DNA of 35,491 nt from Collinsella sp. (GCA_020025115.1 JAHHSP010000001.1:1-35491), one strand, 5' to 3'. Positions 15,444-23,488 are shown, counted from the first letter of the stretch. Translations and numbers: made by a program. Notes: a model not told the origin generated them from the sequence alone.

Positions 15444-15886
15444 GGAAGCTCAACCTTTCCGCCGGCGGCCTCGATCTTGGCCTTCGCAGAAGCGGAGACC
15501 TTGTCGACCTTGACCGTGAGCTTCTTGGTCAGCTCGCCGTCGCCGAGCACCTTGATGGGCTCGAACTCGGACTTTGCGATACCGGCGGCCTTGAGGGACG
15601 CACCGTCGACAACCGCACCGTCCTCGAACTTGACCTCGAGGGTGGCGACGTTCACAGCGGTGAACTCGATACGACGGGGGTTCTTGAAGCCGGGGAGCTT
15701 GGGGAGACGCATCGCGAGCGGGGTCTGACCGCCCTCGAAACCGGCGCCCTTGGTACCGCCAGAGCGGGAGCCCTGACCGTTCAGGCCACGACCGGCGTAG
15801 GTGCCGCCCTTGCCGGAGTTACCGCGACCGACGCGCTTACGGCTATGGGTGGAACCCTGAGCCGGAGTAAGGTCATGAAGCTGCAT
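15437..15886 (-). CDS. rplO: 50S ribosomal protein L15
   Basis: Late-assembly large-subunit protein. The 149-residue sequence opens MQLHDLTPAQGSTHSRKRVG and then has the Gly-rich RNA-binding stretch GRGNSGKGGTYAGRGLNGQ and FEGGQTPLAMRLPK. Two bases separate it from rpmD, and its end overlaps the secY start. Confidence 0.97.
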   Translation of the reverse strand: MQLHDLTPAQGSTHSRKRVGRGNSGKGGTYAGRGLNGQGSRSGGTKGAGFEGGQTPLAMRLPKLPGFKNPRRIEFTAVNVATLEVKFEDGAVVDGASLKAAGIAKSEFEPIKVLGDGELTKKLTVKVDKVSASAKAKIEAAGGKVELPC

Positions 15887-15888
15887 TG

Positions 15889-16068
15889 TTACTCCTCCAC
15901 AATCTCAACGAGATGCTTGACCTTGAAGATCATGCCGCGCACGCCCTCATTGTCGGTGATCTCGCGGGTGTCGTTGATGCGATGCAGGCCGAGGGCGCGC
16001 ACGGTGCGGCGCTGGTCCTCCTTGCAGCCATTGATGCTGCGAACCTGCTTGATCTTGATGGTAGCCAT
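15889..16068 (-). CDS. rpmD: 50S ribosomal protein L30
   Basis: A 59-residue protein read from ATG 16068 to TAA 15889: MATIKIKQVRSINGCKEDQR, then TVRALGLHRIND and a C-terminal VKHLVEIVEE. Length and motifs are typical of bacterial L30. It sits 2 nt after rpsE and 2 nt before rplO. Confidence 0.96.
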   Translation of the reverse strand: MATIKIKQVRSINGCKEDQRRTVRALGLHRINDTREITDNEGVRGMIFKVKHLVEIVEE

Positions 16069-16070
16069 GC

Positions 16071-16601
16071 CTAGTTCTCCTTCTTGCCAACAAACATCTC
16101 GGAGACGGTGAGGCCGCGGCGGGCAGCGACATCCTCAGGGGTGGAGAGCTGCTTGAGACCCTCGGCAGCGGCCTTGATGATGTTCAGGCCATTGTCGGAA
16201 CCGAGCGACTTGGACAGAATGTTCTTGATGCCGGCCAGCTCGAAGAGCGGACGAACGGCGCCGCCGGCGATGACGCCGGTACCCTCGACAGCGGGGCGCA
16301 TGATGATGCTAGCAGCACCGAACTCGCCCTGGACGTCGTGAGGAATGGTGCCCTCAGCGGTCACGGGGACGTGGAACATGTGCTTCTTGGCGTCGATGGA
16401 GGCCTTGGAGATGGCCAGCGGCACCTCCGCGGACTTGCCCATGCCCAGGCCGACGTTGCCCTTGCCGTCGCCCACGACCACGAGGGCCACGAGGCTCATG
16501 CGGCGACCGCCCTTGACAGTCTTGGCGACGCGGTTGATGAAAACGACGCGCTCCTCGAACTCGGAGGCCTCGCGCTGCTGCTTCTGCTGATTACGAGCCA
16601 T
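16071..16601 (-). CDS. rpsE: 30S ribosomal protein S5
   Basis: Small-subunit protein at the decoding and mRNA entry side, involved in fidelity. The 176 residues contain the double-stranded-RNA-binding-like N domain (EERVVFINRVAKTVKGGRR, then GDGKGNVGLGMGKS) and the S5 C domain (GTGVIAGGAVRPLFELAGI). It is 11 nt downstream of rplR. Confidence 0.97.
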   Translation of the reverse strand: MARNQQKQQREASEFEERVVFINRVAKTVKGGRRMSLVALVVVGDGKGNVGLGMGKSAEVPLAISKASIDAKKHMFHVPVTAEGTIPHDVQGEFGAASIIMRPAVEGTGVIAGGAVRPLFELAGIKNILSKSLGSDNGLNIIKAAAEGLKQLSTPEDVAARRGLTVSEMFVGKKEN

Positions 16602-16612
16602 GCTCTTACCTC

Positions 16613-16975
16613 CTAGAATTCGAGACCGGCGGCGCGGGCACCGTCGGCGAGGGCCTTGACGCGACCATGGTAGATGCGACCACCGCGGTCGAAGGAAACG
16701 GTCTTGATGCCGGCCTCGAGGGCGCGCTCGCCCACGAGCTTACCGACCTTCTCGGCAGCCTCCTTGTTGCTGGTGGCCGTGCCCTTGAACTCGGCCTCGA
16801 GGGTGGAGGCGGAGACGAGGGTGTGACCCTTGGTATCGTCGACAATCATGGCGTAGATGTTGGCGTTGGAACGCACGACGCGCAGACGCGGGCGAGCCGG
16901 GGTGCCAAAGATCTTGCCGCGGACACGGCGCTGACGACGCTTGAGGCCGGCGCGCTTTGCCTGTTGCTTGTTCAT
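16613..16975 (-). CDS. rplR: 50S ribosomal protein L18
   Basis: 5S rRNA-binding protein of the central protuberance. The 120-residue protein starts MNKQQAKRAGLKRRQRRVRG and has RPRLRVVRSNANIYAMIVDD and the end FDRGGRIYHGRVKALADGAR. ATG 16975 is chosen over an upstream in-frame codon because AAGGAG lies 8 bases before it and the length then matches the family. An 8-bp stem (16999-17006/17013-17020) precedes the ribosome site. Confidence 0.97.
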   Translation of the reverse strand: MNKQQAKRAGLKRRQRRVRGKIFGTPARPRLRVVRSNANIYAMIVDDTKGHTLVSASTLEAEFKGTATSNKEAAEKVGKLVGERALEAGIKTVSFDRGGRIYHGRVKALADGARAAGLEF

Positions 16976-16998
16976 GTGAAACTCCTTATGAAGTCCTG

Positions 16999-17020
16999 CC
17001 AGCACCTGACGGGGTGCTGG
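16999..17020 (-). promoter_or_regulatory. Intercistronic hairpin between rplF and rplR
   Basis: CCAGCACC (16999-17006) and GGTGCTGG (17013-17020) form a perfect 8-bp stem with a 6-nt loop just upstream of the rplR ribosome-binding site. No T-run follows. It may affect processing, stability or translation of rplR. Confidence 0.5.
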
Positions 17021-17043
17021 TCTTACGACGTGGAAGCGCTCTA

Positions 17044-17580
17044 CTACTTAGCGGCCTTGCCGAGCTTGCGGCGGATGTGCTCGCCCAGGTAGTGGATGCC
17101 CTTGCCCTTGTAAGGCTCCGGCGGACGCTTGGCACGGATCTCGGCGGCAACCTGGCCGACCTGCTGCTTGTCGATACCCTTGACGTGGATGTGGGTGTTG
17201 TCCGGGCACTCGAAGGTGATGCCCTCGGGGGCGGTGTAGATCACCGGGTGCGAGTAACCCAGGGACAGGTCCAGATCCTTGCCCTTGAGCTGGACACGGT
17301 AGCCAACGCCGGCAAGCTCGAGGATCTTGGTATAACCCTCGGAGACGCCGGTGACCATGTTCTGGATCAGGGCGCGGGTGAGGCCGTGACGGGCACGGGT
17401 CTCACGCTCGTCGTCGGGGCGGGAGACGGTCAGCACGCCGTCCTCGACCTCGATGGTGAGCTTCTCATAGAAATCGGCCTCAAGGGTACCCTTGGGGCCC
17501 TTCACGGACACGTGAGTGCCGTCAACTGCCACTTCGACTCCGGCGGGAATCTGGACAGGCTTCTTACCGATACGAGACAC
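17044..17580 (-). CDS. rplF: 50S ribosomal protein L6
   Basis: Large-subunit protein near the GTPase-associated centre. The 178-residue protein reads (M)SRIGKKPVQIPAGVEVAVDG, GPKGTLEADF, and later the L6 signature PEPYKGKGIHYLGEHIRRK. The start is a GTG at 17580 preceded by AAAGGAG. A much longer in-frame extension upstream lacks homology and overlaps the rpsH end, so it is rejected. Confidence 0.97.
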   Translation of the reverse strand: MSRIGKKPVQIPAGVEVAVDGTHVSVKGPKGTLEADFYEKLTIEVEDGVLTVSRPDDERETRARHGLTRALIQNMVTGVSEGYTKILELAGVGYRVQLKGKDLDLSLGYSHPVIYTAPEGITFECPDNTHIHVKGIDKQQVGQVAAEIRAKRPPEPYKGKGIHYLGEHIRRKLGKAAK

Positions 17581-17614
17581 GGTGTTCTCCTTTCCTTCTA
17601 CTCGCCTAAGCGAA

Positions 17615-18013
17615 TTACCAGATGAGGGCGATGACCTCGCCGCCGATGCCCTTCTTGCGAGCATCGCGGTCGGCCATGACACCCTGGCTGGTGGAAACAA
17701 TGGCGGTACCGAGGCCGCCGCGGACGCGGGGGAGGTCCTTCACGCCGGCGTACTTGCGCAGACCAGGCTTGGAGAAGCGCTTGATGCCGTTGATGACCTT
17801 GGCCTTCTTGGGACCGTACTTGAGGGTGATGTGCAGGGTCTTCGCGGGGGCGGTGTCCTCAACGGTATAGCCCTCGATGTAGCCCTCCTCGTAGATGACT
17901 CGAGCGATCTCGACGAGCTTCTTGGAGCTCGGCATCGAGACCTCGGCCTTGTTCGCAGCATTGCCGTTGCGGATGCGCGTGAGCATGTCTGCGATCGGGT
18001 CGGTGAGATTCAT
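17615..18013 (-). CDS. rpsH: 30S ribosomal protein S8
   Basis: 16S rRNA central-domain binder; in E. coli S8 is also the repressor of this operon. The 132 residues contain MNLTDPIADMLTRIRNG, SKPGLRKYAG and GTAIVSTSQGVMADRDARKKG, followed by GGEVIALIW at the end. A 126-nt structured gap precedes it. Confidence 0.97.
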   Translation of the reverse strand: MNLTDPIADMLTRIRNGNAANKAEVSMPSSKKLVEIARVIYEEGYIEGYTVEDTAPAKTLHITLKYGPKKAKVINGIKRFSKPGLRKYAGVKDLPRVRGGLGTAIVSTSQGVMADRDARKKGIGGEVIALIW

Positions 18014-18041
18014 GTGGATTCTCCTTCGTTCTTGATGAGTC

Positions 18042-18123
18042 CGTGCCCTCGGTACTCCCCCACCCTTAGCGGGGAAGCCTGTAAGGCACGTCTTCCGTAC
18101 GCTCCGTCTCTCAGGCGAGACGG
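18042..18123 (-). promoter_or_regulatory. Structured intercistronic region between rpsN and rpsH
   Basis: Two hairpins can form. The first is an outer stem CGTGCC/GGCACG (18042-18047/18085-18090) enclosing TCCCC/GGGGA (18056-18060/18071-18075). The second is CCGTCTC/GAGACGG (18104-18110/18117-18123). Gaps elsewhere in this part of the operon are only a few bases. A feedback site for S8 is possible but I cannot see the known S8-binding consensus. Confidence 0.4.
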
Positions 18124-18139
18124 GCGCGCTGGCAGTGAC

Positions 18140-18325
18140 TTACCAGCTGGCCTTCTTGATGCCGGGAAGCTCGCCCTTGAGCGCCAGCTCGCGGAAGCAG
18201 ACACGGCACAGGCCGAACTTGCGGTACACAGAGTGCGGACGGCCACAGCGCTGGCAGCGCGTGTACTCGCGGGTCGAGAACTTCTGCTTGCGATTGCACT
18301 TGACGATCATCGATGTCTTAGCCAC
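18140..18325 (-). CDS. rpsN: 30S ribosomal protein S14, zinc type (S14Z)
   Basis: A 61-residue short S14 with zinc ligands C24, C27, C40 and C43 in RCQRCG and LCRVC. The end LALKGELPGIKKASW is typical of type Z. It follows rplE by 90 nt. Confidence 0.97.
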   Translation of the reverse strand: MAKTSMIVKCNRKQKFSTREYTRCQRCGRPHSVYRKFGLCRVCFRELALKGELPGIKKASW

Positions 18326-18415
18326 TTATTTCCTCCTCACATACGTGTATATGCGCCTCGGACAGGCGGCACGTGCTCTTCGCGCACCGCCTGTGGAACC
18401 CGGGGCTTTAAGAAC

Positions 18416-18979
18416 CTATTTCTTGAACGGGAAGCCGAAGGCGTCGAGAAGGGCCTTGGCCTCTTCGTCGGTCTTCGCGGTGGTGACGATGGTGATGTCC
18501 ATACCACGGGTGTGGTCGACGGAGTCGAAGTCAACCTCGGGGAAGATGAGCTGCTCGGTGACGCCCATCGAGAAGTTGCCACGACCGTCGAAGGACTTTG
18601 CGGAGATGCCGCGGAAGTCGCGGATACGGGGGATGGCGACGGAGGTCAGACGATCGAAGAACTCCCACATGCGGTCACCGCGCAGGGTGACCTTGGCGCC
18701 GATGGGCATGCCAGCGCGCAGCTTGAAGGAGGCGATGGACTTGCGGGCGCGGGTGACCATGGGCTGCTGGCCGGTGATGACGCGCAGGTCGCGGACGGCA
18801 CCGTCGATAGCCTTGGAATCGGTGGCGGCCTCGCCGACACCCATGTTCACGACGATCTTCTCGAACTTGGGGATCATCATGACGTTCTCATACTGGAACT
18901 TGTCCTGCATGAGCTGCTTGACCTCGTCGTTGTACTTGGTCTTGAGACGGGGAATGTACTTCTCCTCAGCCATTTTCAC
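18416..18979 (-). CDS. rplE: 50S ribosomal protein L5
   Basis: Binds 5S rRNA and contacts S13 and P-site tRNA. The 187-residue protein contains KIVVNMGVGEA, ITGQQPMVTRARKSIASFKLR and GMDITIVTTAKTDEEAKALL. Here it is the first gene of the second half of the ribosomal cluster. rplX, which normally precedes it directly, lies 4.5 kb away with its own terminator, so rplE must have its own promoter. Confidence 0.97.
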   Translation of the reverse strand: MKMAEEKYIPRLKTKYNDEVKQLMQDKFQYENVMMIPKFEKIVVNMGVGEAATDSKAIDGAVRDLRVITGQQPMVTRARKSIASFKLRAGMPIGAKVTLRGDRMWEFFDRLTSVAIPRIRDFRGISAKSFDGRGNFSMGVTEQLIFPEVDFDSVDHTRGMDITIVTTAKTDEEAKALLDAFGFPFKK

Positions 18980-19107
18980 TCCTTACTGGGGTTTTAAGCA
19001 CGGGGTTGGCCACGTGGGTTAGCCTCGTGCCTCCTGACACGCGCCATGCCCGCGATGGCTGTCTTGGGCACGACAAATTTACGGCAGGAGCCGACAAAAC
19101 AGTCGTT

Positions 19108-19137
19108 ACTATACGCTTATGCGGGGACGATTGCCAC
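19108..19137 (-). promoter_or_regulatory. Probable promoter for the rplE-to-rplQ transcription unit
   Basis: On the minus strand GTGGCA (19137-19132) and TATAGT (19113-19108) have an 18-bp spacer, about 130 bp upstream of rplE. The -10 box matches consensus in 5 of 6 positions. The 324-bp gap 18980-19303 holds no other gene and must drive both rplE and the divergent U32 gene. Confidence 0.45.
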
Positions 19138-19220
19138 CGAAACTTCATGTGTGCAGGTAAATCCATAAATCGGGTCGCTACCGCACCTCGGCGATCTGGC
19201 CAAACGGCTACCTCAAAGCG

Positions 19221-19252
19221 TTCACATGGTCGAGACCTCATCACTTTATACT
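19221..19252 (+). promoter_or_regulatory. Possible promoter for U32 paralogue 2
   Basis: TATACT at 19247-19252 is a good -10 box about 50 bp before the start codon. TTCACA at 19221-19226 could be the -35 box although the spacing (20 bp) is long. An imperfect direct repeat (GAGAGCCTATAT, GGGAGCCTATAT) lies between it and the start. Confidence 0.35.
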
Positions 19253-19303
19253 TGTTTAAAACCATCTCTGCTGAGAGCCTATATCTCTACTGGGAGCCTA
19301 TAT

Positions 19304-21823
19304 ATGACTTCTTACTCTTCCAAACCCGAATTGCTCGCGCCCGCGGGCGGTCCTGAGCCGTTTTACGCGGCGCTCGCCGCCGGTGCGGACGCCATCTACT
19401 GCGGTATGGGATCGTTCAACGCCCGACGCAAGGCTGACAACTTCACCGATGAGACGTTCGAGGCCGCGTGCCGCGCAGCGCATCTCGCCGGGTCGCGCGT
19501 CTATGTGACCGTCAACATAGTCATCAAAGATGAGGAGATGTCCGAGGCTCTCTCCCTCGTCGACCGTTGCTGGAGGCTCGGTGCCGATGCCTTCATCATC
19601 CAGGACTGGGGATTGTTCTTTGAAATTCGCCGTCTCATGCCCGACGTCGAAACGCATATCTCCACGCAAGCGAACATCCATGACGCCCGAGGCACTGCCT
19701 GGTGCAAGGATGCCGGCGCCGATCGCGTCACGCTTTCCCGCGAGCTCTCCGTCGACGAAATCGCAAAGATCCACGATGCGGTGGACATCGAGCTCGAGGT
19801 GTTTTCCCATGGTGCCATCTGCTTTTGCTATTCGGGCATTTGCCTGCTTTCCAGCTTCACCTCCCCGGGACGCTCGGCGAATCGCGGCATGTGCGCACAG
19901 CCCTGCCGCCTGCCGTATGAGTTGGTCGACGAGACGGGGCGCTCCTGGTCAAAACCCGGCCGCGGGCGCGCCCTGTGCCCGCGTGATACGTGCACGGCCG
20001 ACATGCTTCCCCGCCTGCTGGATGCAGGGGCCCACGCGCTGAAGCTCGAAGGTCGCATGAAAGCCCCGGACTACGTGCACTCCATCGTGAGCGCCTATCG
20101 CGCGCAGCTTGATGACATCCTCGCCGGTCGCGAAACCTCGAACGAGACCGCGCAGGCCCGCCATCGTCAGCTCAAGCGCTGCTTCAATCGCGATTTCACC
20201 CATGAGTACCAGGAGGGTCGTTCGGGTGACGAGATGATGAGCTACGAGCGCTCGAATAACCGAGGCCAAATCGTGGGCAAGGTGCTCGGCAGCAAACCCA
20301 TCGGAAACACAAAGGGGCTCAAACCCGACGACAAGCGCCGCCGGGCCGCCAGGACGCAGCTGCTCCTTTCCGAGCCCGTGGGTAAAGGCGATCTTCTCGA
20401 GCTTCGCCATGATGACGAGTTCGATCAGTTCCTCACCGCCATCGCGCCGGAGGGCGCGCGTGCAGGCGACATCATCGAGTGTCGCACCGCCCGCCCCATG
20501 CCCGCAGGTGCCCTCGTACGTCTCATCCGAAGCCAGGCCGCGCTCGACGCCGCCGAGGCAGCGCTCAAGCGCCCCGTTGCCCGCAAGCGCGCTGTGGGCG
20601 TGCACGTCGAGGCGCGCCGAGGACGGCCGTTTGCCGTTGAGCTGACCTGCATCGACGACCCGACGCTTTCCGGGCGCGCAACGGGCTTCACGGTGGAGGC
20701 GGCCAAGACCCGTGCCGTTTCGGCAGAGGACCTGATCGAGCACGTGGGCCGCATGGGTTCTTCACCGTTCGAAGCGACGAGTTTCGACATTCAGCTCGAC
20801 GAGGGCTGCGGTATGGGATTCTCCGCAGTGCACCAGGTGCGAGCAGCCGCATGCGAGGCATTGGAACGAGCCATCCTCGCCCCGTATCGCGAACGTGCCG
20901 GGCGAGGACTCGACAGACTCGCATCGGAATCACCCTCTTCTTCCCTCGCCGCCGTCGAAGAAGTCGCCAAATCCGCCCAAGCCGCCCCGGGAGAATACGA
21001 CCGCGCCTCCGGTGAGGTCTGCGCGCTCGTCACTTCGCGCCGCGCCGCCGAAGCCGCCCGCACCGCCGGTGCGCACCGCGTGTACATGTCTGTCGATGAC
21101 TTGATTTCCGCCGGTCTATCCCCTGCCGATTGCGCTGCGCAAGGGATCATTCCCGTACTTGACGAGGTTTCGCGCGAGATCGACCACGAAAGGCTCGATC
21201 CATGGCTGCTCACCGGTCTGCCCGCCGCCGTCGGGACCGTCTCCGAACTATCCCTCGGTGCTCGCCGCGGCGCCGATGTAGAGCTCCGCAGCTGCATCCC
21301 CGTGCACAACCGTGCGTGCATGCGCGAGCTTGCCGCACGCGGCGCACGTGGTGCCTGGCTCTCACCCGAGCTCACCCTCGCGGAAATCGAGCGCATCGCC
21401 CCACATCGCAGCAACATGAGCCTCGGCATCACGGTAATCGGCATGCCTCGCCTCATGACCAGCGAGCACTGTATCCTGCAGGTCGCCGGAGCCTGCATCC
21501 ATGATTGCGCGCAGTGCCGTCTTCGCACGCGCGACTTCAAGCTGAAGAATATCGACGGACGCCTGCTTACCGTCCGCACGGGACTCAATGGCCGCAGCCG
21601 CCTGTATGACGGCGTGCAGCTGGACACGACACCCCAAATCCCCCAGCTGCTTCACGCGGGCTTGTCTCGCTTCCTTGTCGACGGAACATTGATGGATATC
21701 GATATGTTGACCCGAAGCATCATTCGGACAAAACGTGCCCTCGAGGCTGCGATGTCCGGACGCACTCCAAGCAAGCGCTTGCCTGGTACAAGCTCCGGTT
21801 GCCTCTTCCAGGGGGTCGAATAG
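19304..21823 (+). CDS. U32-family protein (DUF3656-type, probable RNA-hydroxylation-type enzyme), paralogue 2
   Basis: An 839-residue paralogue of the gene at 608-2860. It starts ELLAPAGGPEPFYAALAAGADAIY-like, and has the U32 signature at about 165-183 (E165, HGAIC, CYSGIC) and NRGMCAQPCR. Cysteines C173, C175, C180, C197 and C201 match those of paralogue 1. The C-terminal patch has EHC, GACIHDC and QC. Unlike paralogue 1 it keeps a full C terminus with a helix-rich end (LLHAGLSRFLVDGTLMDIDM). E. coli RlhA and TrhP, of the same family, make hydroxycytidine in 23S rRNA and hydroxyuridine in tRNA; the substrate here is unknown. The start is 19304, with GGGAG 8 bases upstream and homology beginning directly after it. 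The gene is inserted, in opposite orientation, between rplX and rplE. Confidence 0.87.
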   Translation: MTSYSSKPELLAPAGGPEPFYAALAAGADAIYCGMGSFNARRKADNFTDETFEAACRAAHLAGSRVYVTVNIVIKDEEMSEALSLVDRCWRLGADAFIIQDWGLFFEIRRLMPDVETHISTQANIHDARGTAWCKDAGADRVTLSRELSVDEIAKIHDAVDIELEVFSHGAICFCYSGICLLSSFTSPGRSANRGMCAQPCRLPYELVDETGRSWSKPGRGRALCPRDTCTADMLPRLLDAGAHALKLEGRMKAPDYVHSIVSAYRAQLDDILAGRETSNETAQARHRQLKRCFNRDFTHEYQEGRSGDEMMSYERSNNRGQIVGKVLGSKPIGNTKGLKPDDKRRRAARTQLLLSEPVGKGDLLELRHDDEFDQFLTAIAPEGARAGDIIECRTARPMPAGALVRLIRSQAALDAAEAALKRPVARKRAVGVHVEARRGRPFAVELTCIDDPTLSGRATGFTVEAAKTRAVSAEDLIEHVGRMGSSPFEATSFDIQLDEGCGMGFSAVHQVRAAACEALERAILAPYRERAGRGLDRLASESPSSSLAAVEEVAKSAQAAPGEYDRASGEVCALVTSRRAAEAARTAGAHRVYMSVDDLISAGLSPADCAAQGIIPVLDEVSREIDHERLDPWLLTGLPAAVGTVSELSLGARRGADVELRSCIPVHNRACMRELAARGARGAWLSPELTLAEIERIAPHRSNMSLGITVIGMPRLMTSEHCILQVAGACIHDCAQCRLRTRDFKLKNIDGRLLTVRTGLNGRSRLYDGVQLDTTPQIPQLLHAGLSRFLVDGTLMDIDMLTRSIIRTKRALEAAMSGRTPSKRLPGTSSGCLFQGVE

Positions 21824-21848
21824 CTCCATCACCGCCACTGCAAATTTG

Positions 21849-21885
21849 AAGGGGGACGGGACCTCATGCCTCGCCCCCCTCTTTG
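21849..21885 (+). terminator. Probable terminator after U32 paralogue 2
   Basis: GGGGG-A-CG (21851-21858) pairs with CG-C-CCCCC (21872-21879) with an internal mismatch, followed by TCTTT. Starting 26 bases after the stop codon between convergent genes, it may act in both directions. Confidence 0.5.
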
Positions 21886-21927
21886 CCTCGATTTGCACGC
21901 ACTTGATTGAAAAGCCCGCTGCACCTG

Positions 21928-21949
21928 CATATCGATATATATCGATATG
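21928..21949. repeat. Perfect 22-bp AT-rich palindrome in the convergent gap
   Basis: The arms CATATCGATAT (21928-21938) and ATATCGATATG (21939-21949) are exact complements with no spacer. The 248-bp gap 21824-22071 otherwise holds only the hairpin at 21849-21885. A 14-base part, ATATCGATATGTTG, also occurs inside the end of the preceding gene near 21695. Confidence 0.6.
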
Positions 21950-22071
21950 TTGCCGAGGGTCCTCAGGGTGCATGAATGGGCTAGTCGGCTTGCATTCGGT
22001 CGAGAAGCCCGGTGCACATCCTGTACTCTGCGTCACCATCCGCCGCTGCGATGCGGTCGCGCTCCGTCGTG

Positions 22072-23160
22072 CTACTCCTCCTCTGGATACACAACACCCC
22101 AGTCACGGCGCAGGCGGGTCATGGTCTCCATCACATCCGACGCGTAATCGATGAGCTTAAGCTTTGACGCATCCCCGGCCACCGCCCTCTCCAGGTCGGC
22201 GATCTCATAGCAGAGCGCATATGCCTCAACACCAGAGCGAACCTCCTCACGGTGTCCATCGGCAGTCCAGACGATCGTCGCCCGATCCGCACGCGGATAT
22301 GCCATGATCTCGATGTAGCAATTGTCAAAGCACAAGTCCGCACGCTTGGGCTGCTTGGCGTGCATCGTCAACGAGAACACGCCGAGCTGCCCCTGCGCAT
22401 TGCGCGAAACAAATCCGCTCTCCTCATCCACTCCGGTCTTAAATACATTGGCCAGCGACACCACTTCGTTTGGTTGGCTCTCCATAAACAAGCGTGCGAC
22501 CGAAAGCGCGTACACACCGATATCCAGCATTGCGCCGCCGGCAAGAGAACGGTTCCAAAAGCGGCTCTGAACATCCTCATAATCGTGAAAACTACCAAAG
22601 TTAACCTGGGCAAGACGCAGGCGCCCGAACTCATCATCGTCCGCACGGCGCATGAGCTCAGCATACAGCGGCATATGCAATACCGTGGTGGCATCCATGA
22701 GCACGACACCATGCTCATCGGCGATGGCGCGGGCCTCGATAAGCTCATCGGAATTAAGGGTAATCGCCTTTTCGCAGAGCACATGCTTTCCGGCCGCAAG
22801 GGCACCTCGAAGGTAGGCGATGTGCGTGTTATGAGGCGTGGTGATGTAGACGGCGTCAACCTCAGGATCGGCATAGAGCTCATCGATAGAGCGGTAAACG
22901 CGCCGGACGCCGTACTCGACCGCGAATGCCTCGGCCTTTTCCAATGTGCGATTGGCCACTCCATAGACTTTGCGCCCAGCAAGCGCGAGCGATTGGGCCA
23001 TCTGTTTTGCGATCACTCCACACCCGATAACCGCCCACCTGAGCTCAGGTGCAACAAATATATCATCCGGGAACGGAATTCCCTCGACAGCTGCAAACGC
23101 GGCCTTTGCTGCAGCGGCGGCATCCAGCGAAACGGCATCGCTTGTGGTTAGAGCATCCAT
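22072..23160 (-). CDS. Gfo/Idh/MocA-family oxidoreductase
   Basis: An NAD(P)-dependent dehydrogenase of unknown substrate, probably a sugar, inositol or diol derivative. The 362-residue protein has an N-terminal Rossmann fold (WAVIGCGVIAK at about 42-52), TTPHNTHI at 107-114 and the family lysine in CEKAI at 129-133, followed by the C-terminal alpha/beta domain with WNRSLAGGAMLDIGVYAL. About 40 residues precede the Rossmann strand, more than usual. ATG 23160 has GGGG upstream; a longer start at 23208 has no ribosome site. It is the only metabolic gene in the interposed block and is convergent with U32 paralogue 2. Nothing nearby reveals a pathway. Confidence 0.88.
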   Translation of the reverse strand: MDALTTSDAVSLDAAAAAKAAFAAVEGIPFPDDIFVAPELRWAVIGCGVIAKQMAQSLALAGRKVYGVANRTLEKAEAFAVEYGVRRVYRSIDELYADPEVDAVYITTPHNTHIAYLRGALAAGKHVLCEKAITLNSDELIEARAIADEHGVVLMDATTVLHMPLYAELMRRADDDEFGRLRLAQVNFGSFHDYEDVQSRFWNRSLAGGAMLDIGVYALSVARLFMESQPNEVVSLANVFKTGVDEESGFVSRNAQGQLGVFSLTMHAKQPKRADLCFDNCYIEIMAYPRADRATIVWTADGHREEVRSGVEAYALCYEIADLERAVAGDASKLKLIDYASDVMETMTRLRRDWGVVYPEEE

Positions 23161-23284
23161 GTATACCCCATTTCCATGACGGATCGCGACGCTGCAATTG
23201 TGGCACAAGGACGAGCCTTTGCACCATATCGAAGATAGACGGCATGGAGGAGTCTCACGTTGAAAAGGGGGGCTAGAAATATGA

Positions 23285-23423
23285 AAGTGTACGTTTTGGG
23301 GAAGGTTTACCGTCTAGTTGGCCAATTAAGCGGGATGCTGAGCATCATTTCCGCAGGATTGAGTTGCTCGAGAGTCAATGCGACAGCCTCTTTACGTTAA
23401 AACCTTCCCCAAAACGTACACTT
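23285..23423. repeat. 139-bp element bounded by a perfect 24-bp inverted repeat
   Basis: Arms at 23285-23308 and 23400-23423 are exact reverse complements, beginning AAGTGTACGTTTTGGGG on the left. The 91-bp interior has no open frame of note and one small hairpin (GATGC/GCATC near 23334). No clear target-site duplication is seen. It lies in the 353-bp gap between the oxidoreductase start and the rplX terminator. It could be a MITE-like relic, a large RNA hairpin or a paired operator. Confidence 0.75.
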
Positions 23424-23440
23424 ATAAAATCCGAACAGAT

Positions 23441-23488
23441 GTTGTAAATAAAATACCCCCCGAACTGCACAGGGCAATCCAGGGGGGT
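23441..23488 (-). terminator. Terminator of the rplC-to-rplX transcription unit
   Basis: On the minus strand ACCCCCC (23488-23482) and GGGGGGT (23461-23455) form a 7-bp GC stem followed by ATTTTATTT. It begins 26 nt after the rplX stop codon. A further 9-bp hairpin (GTTCTAAGA/TCTTAGAAC, 23497-23520) spans the stop codon itself. Confidence 0.75.
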
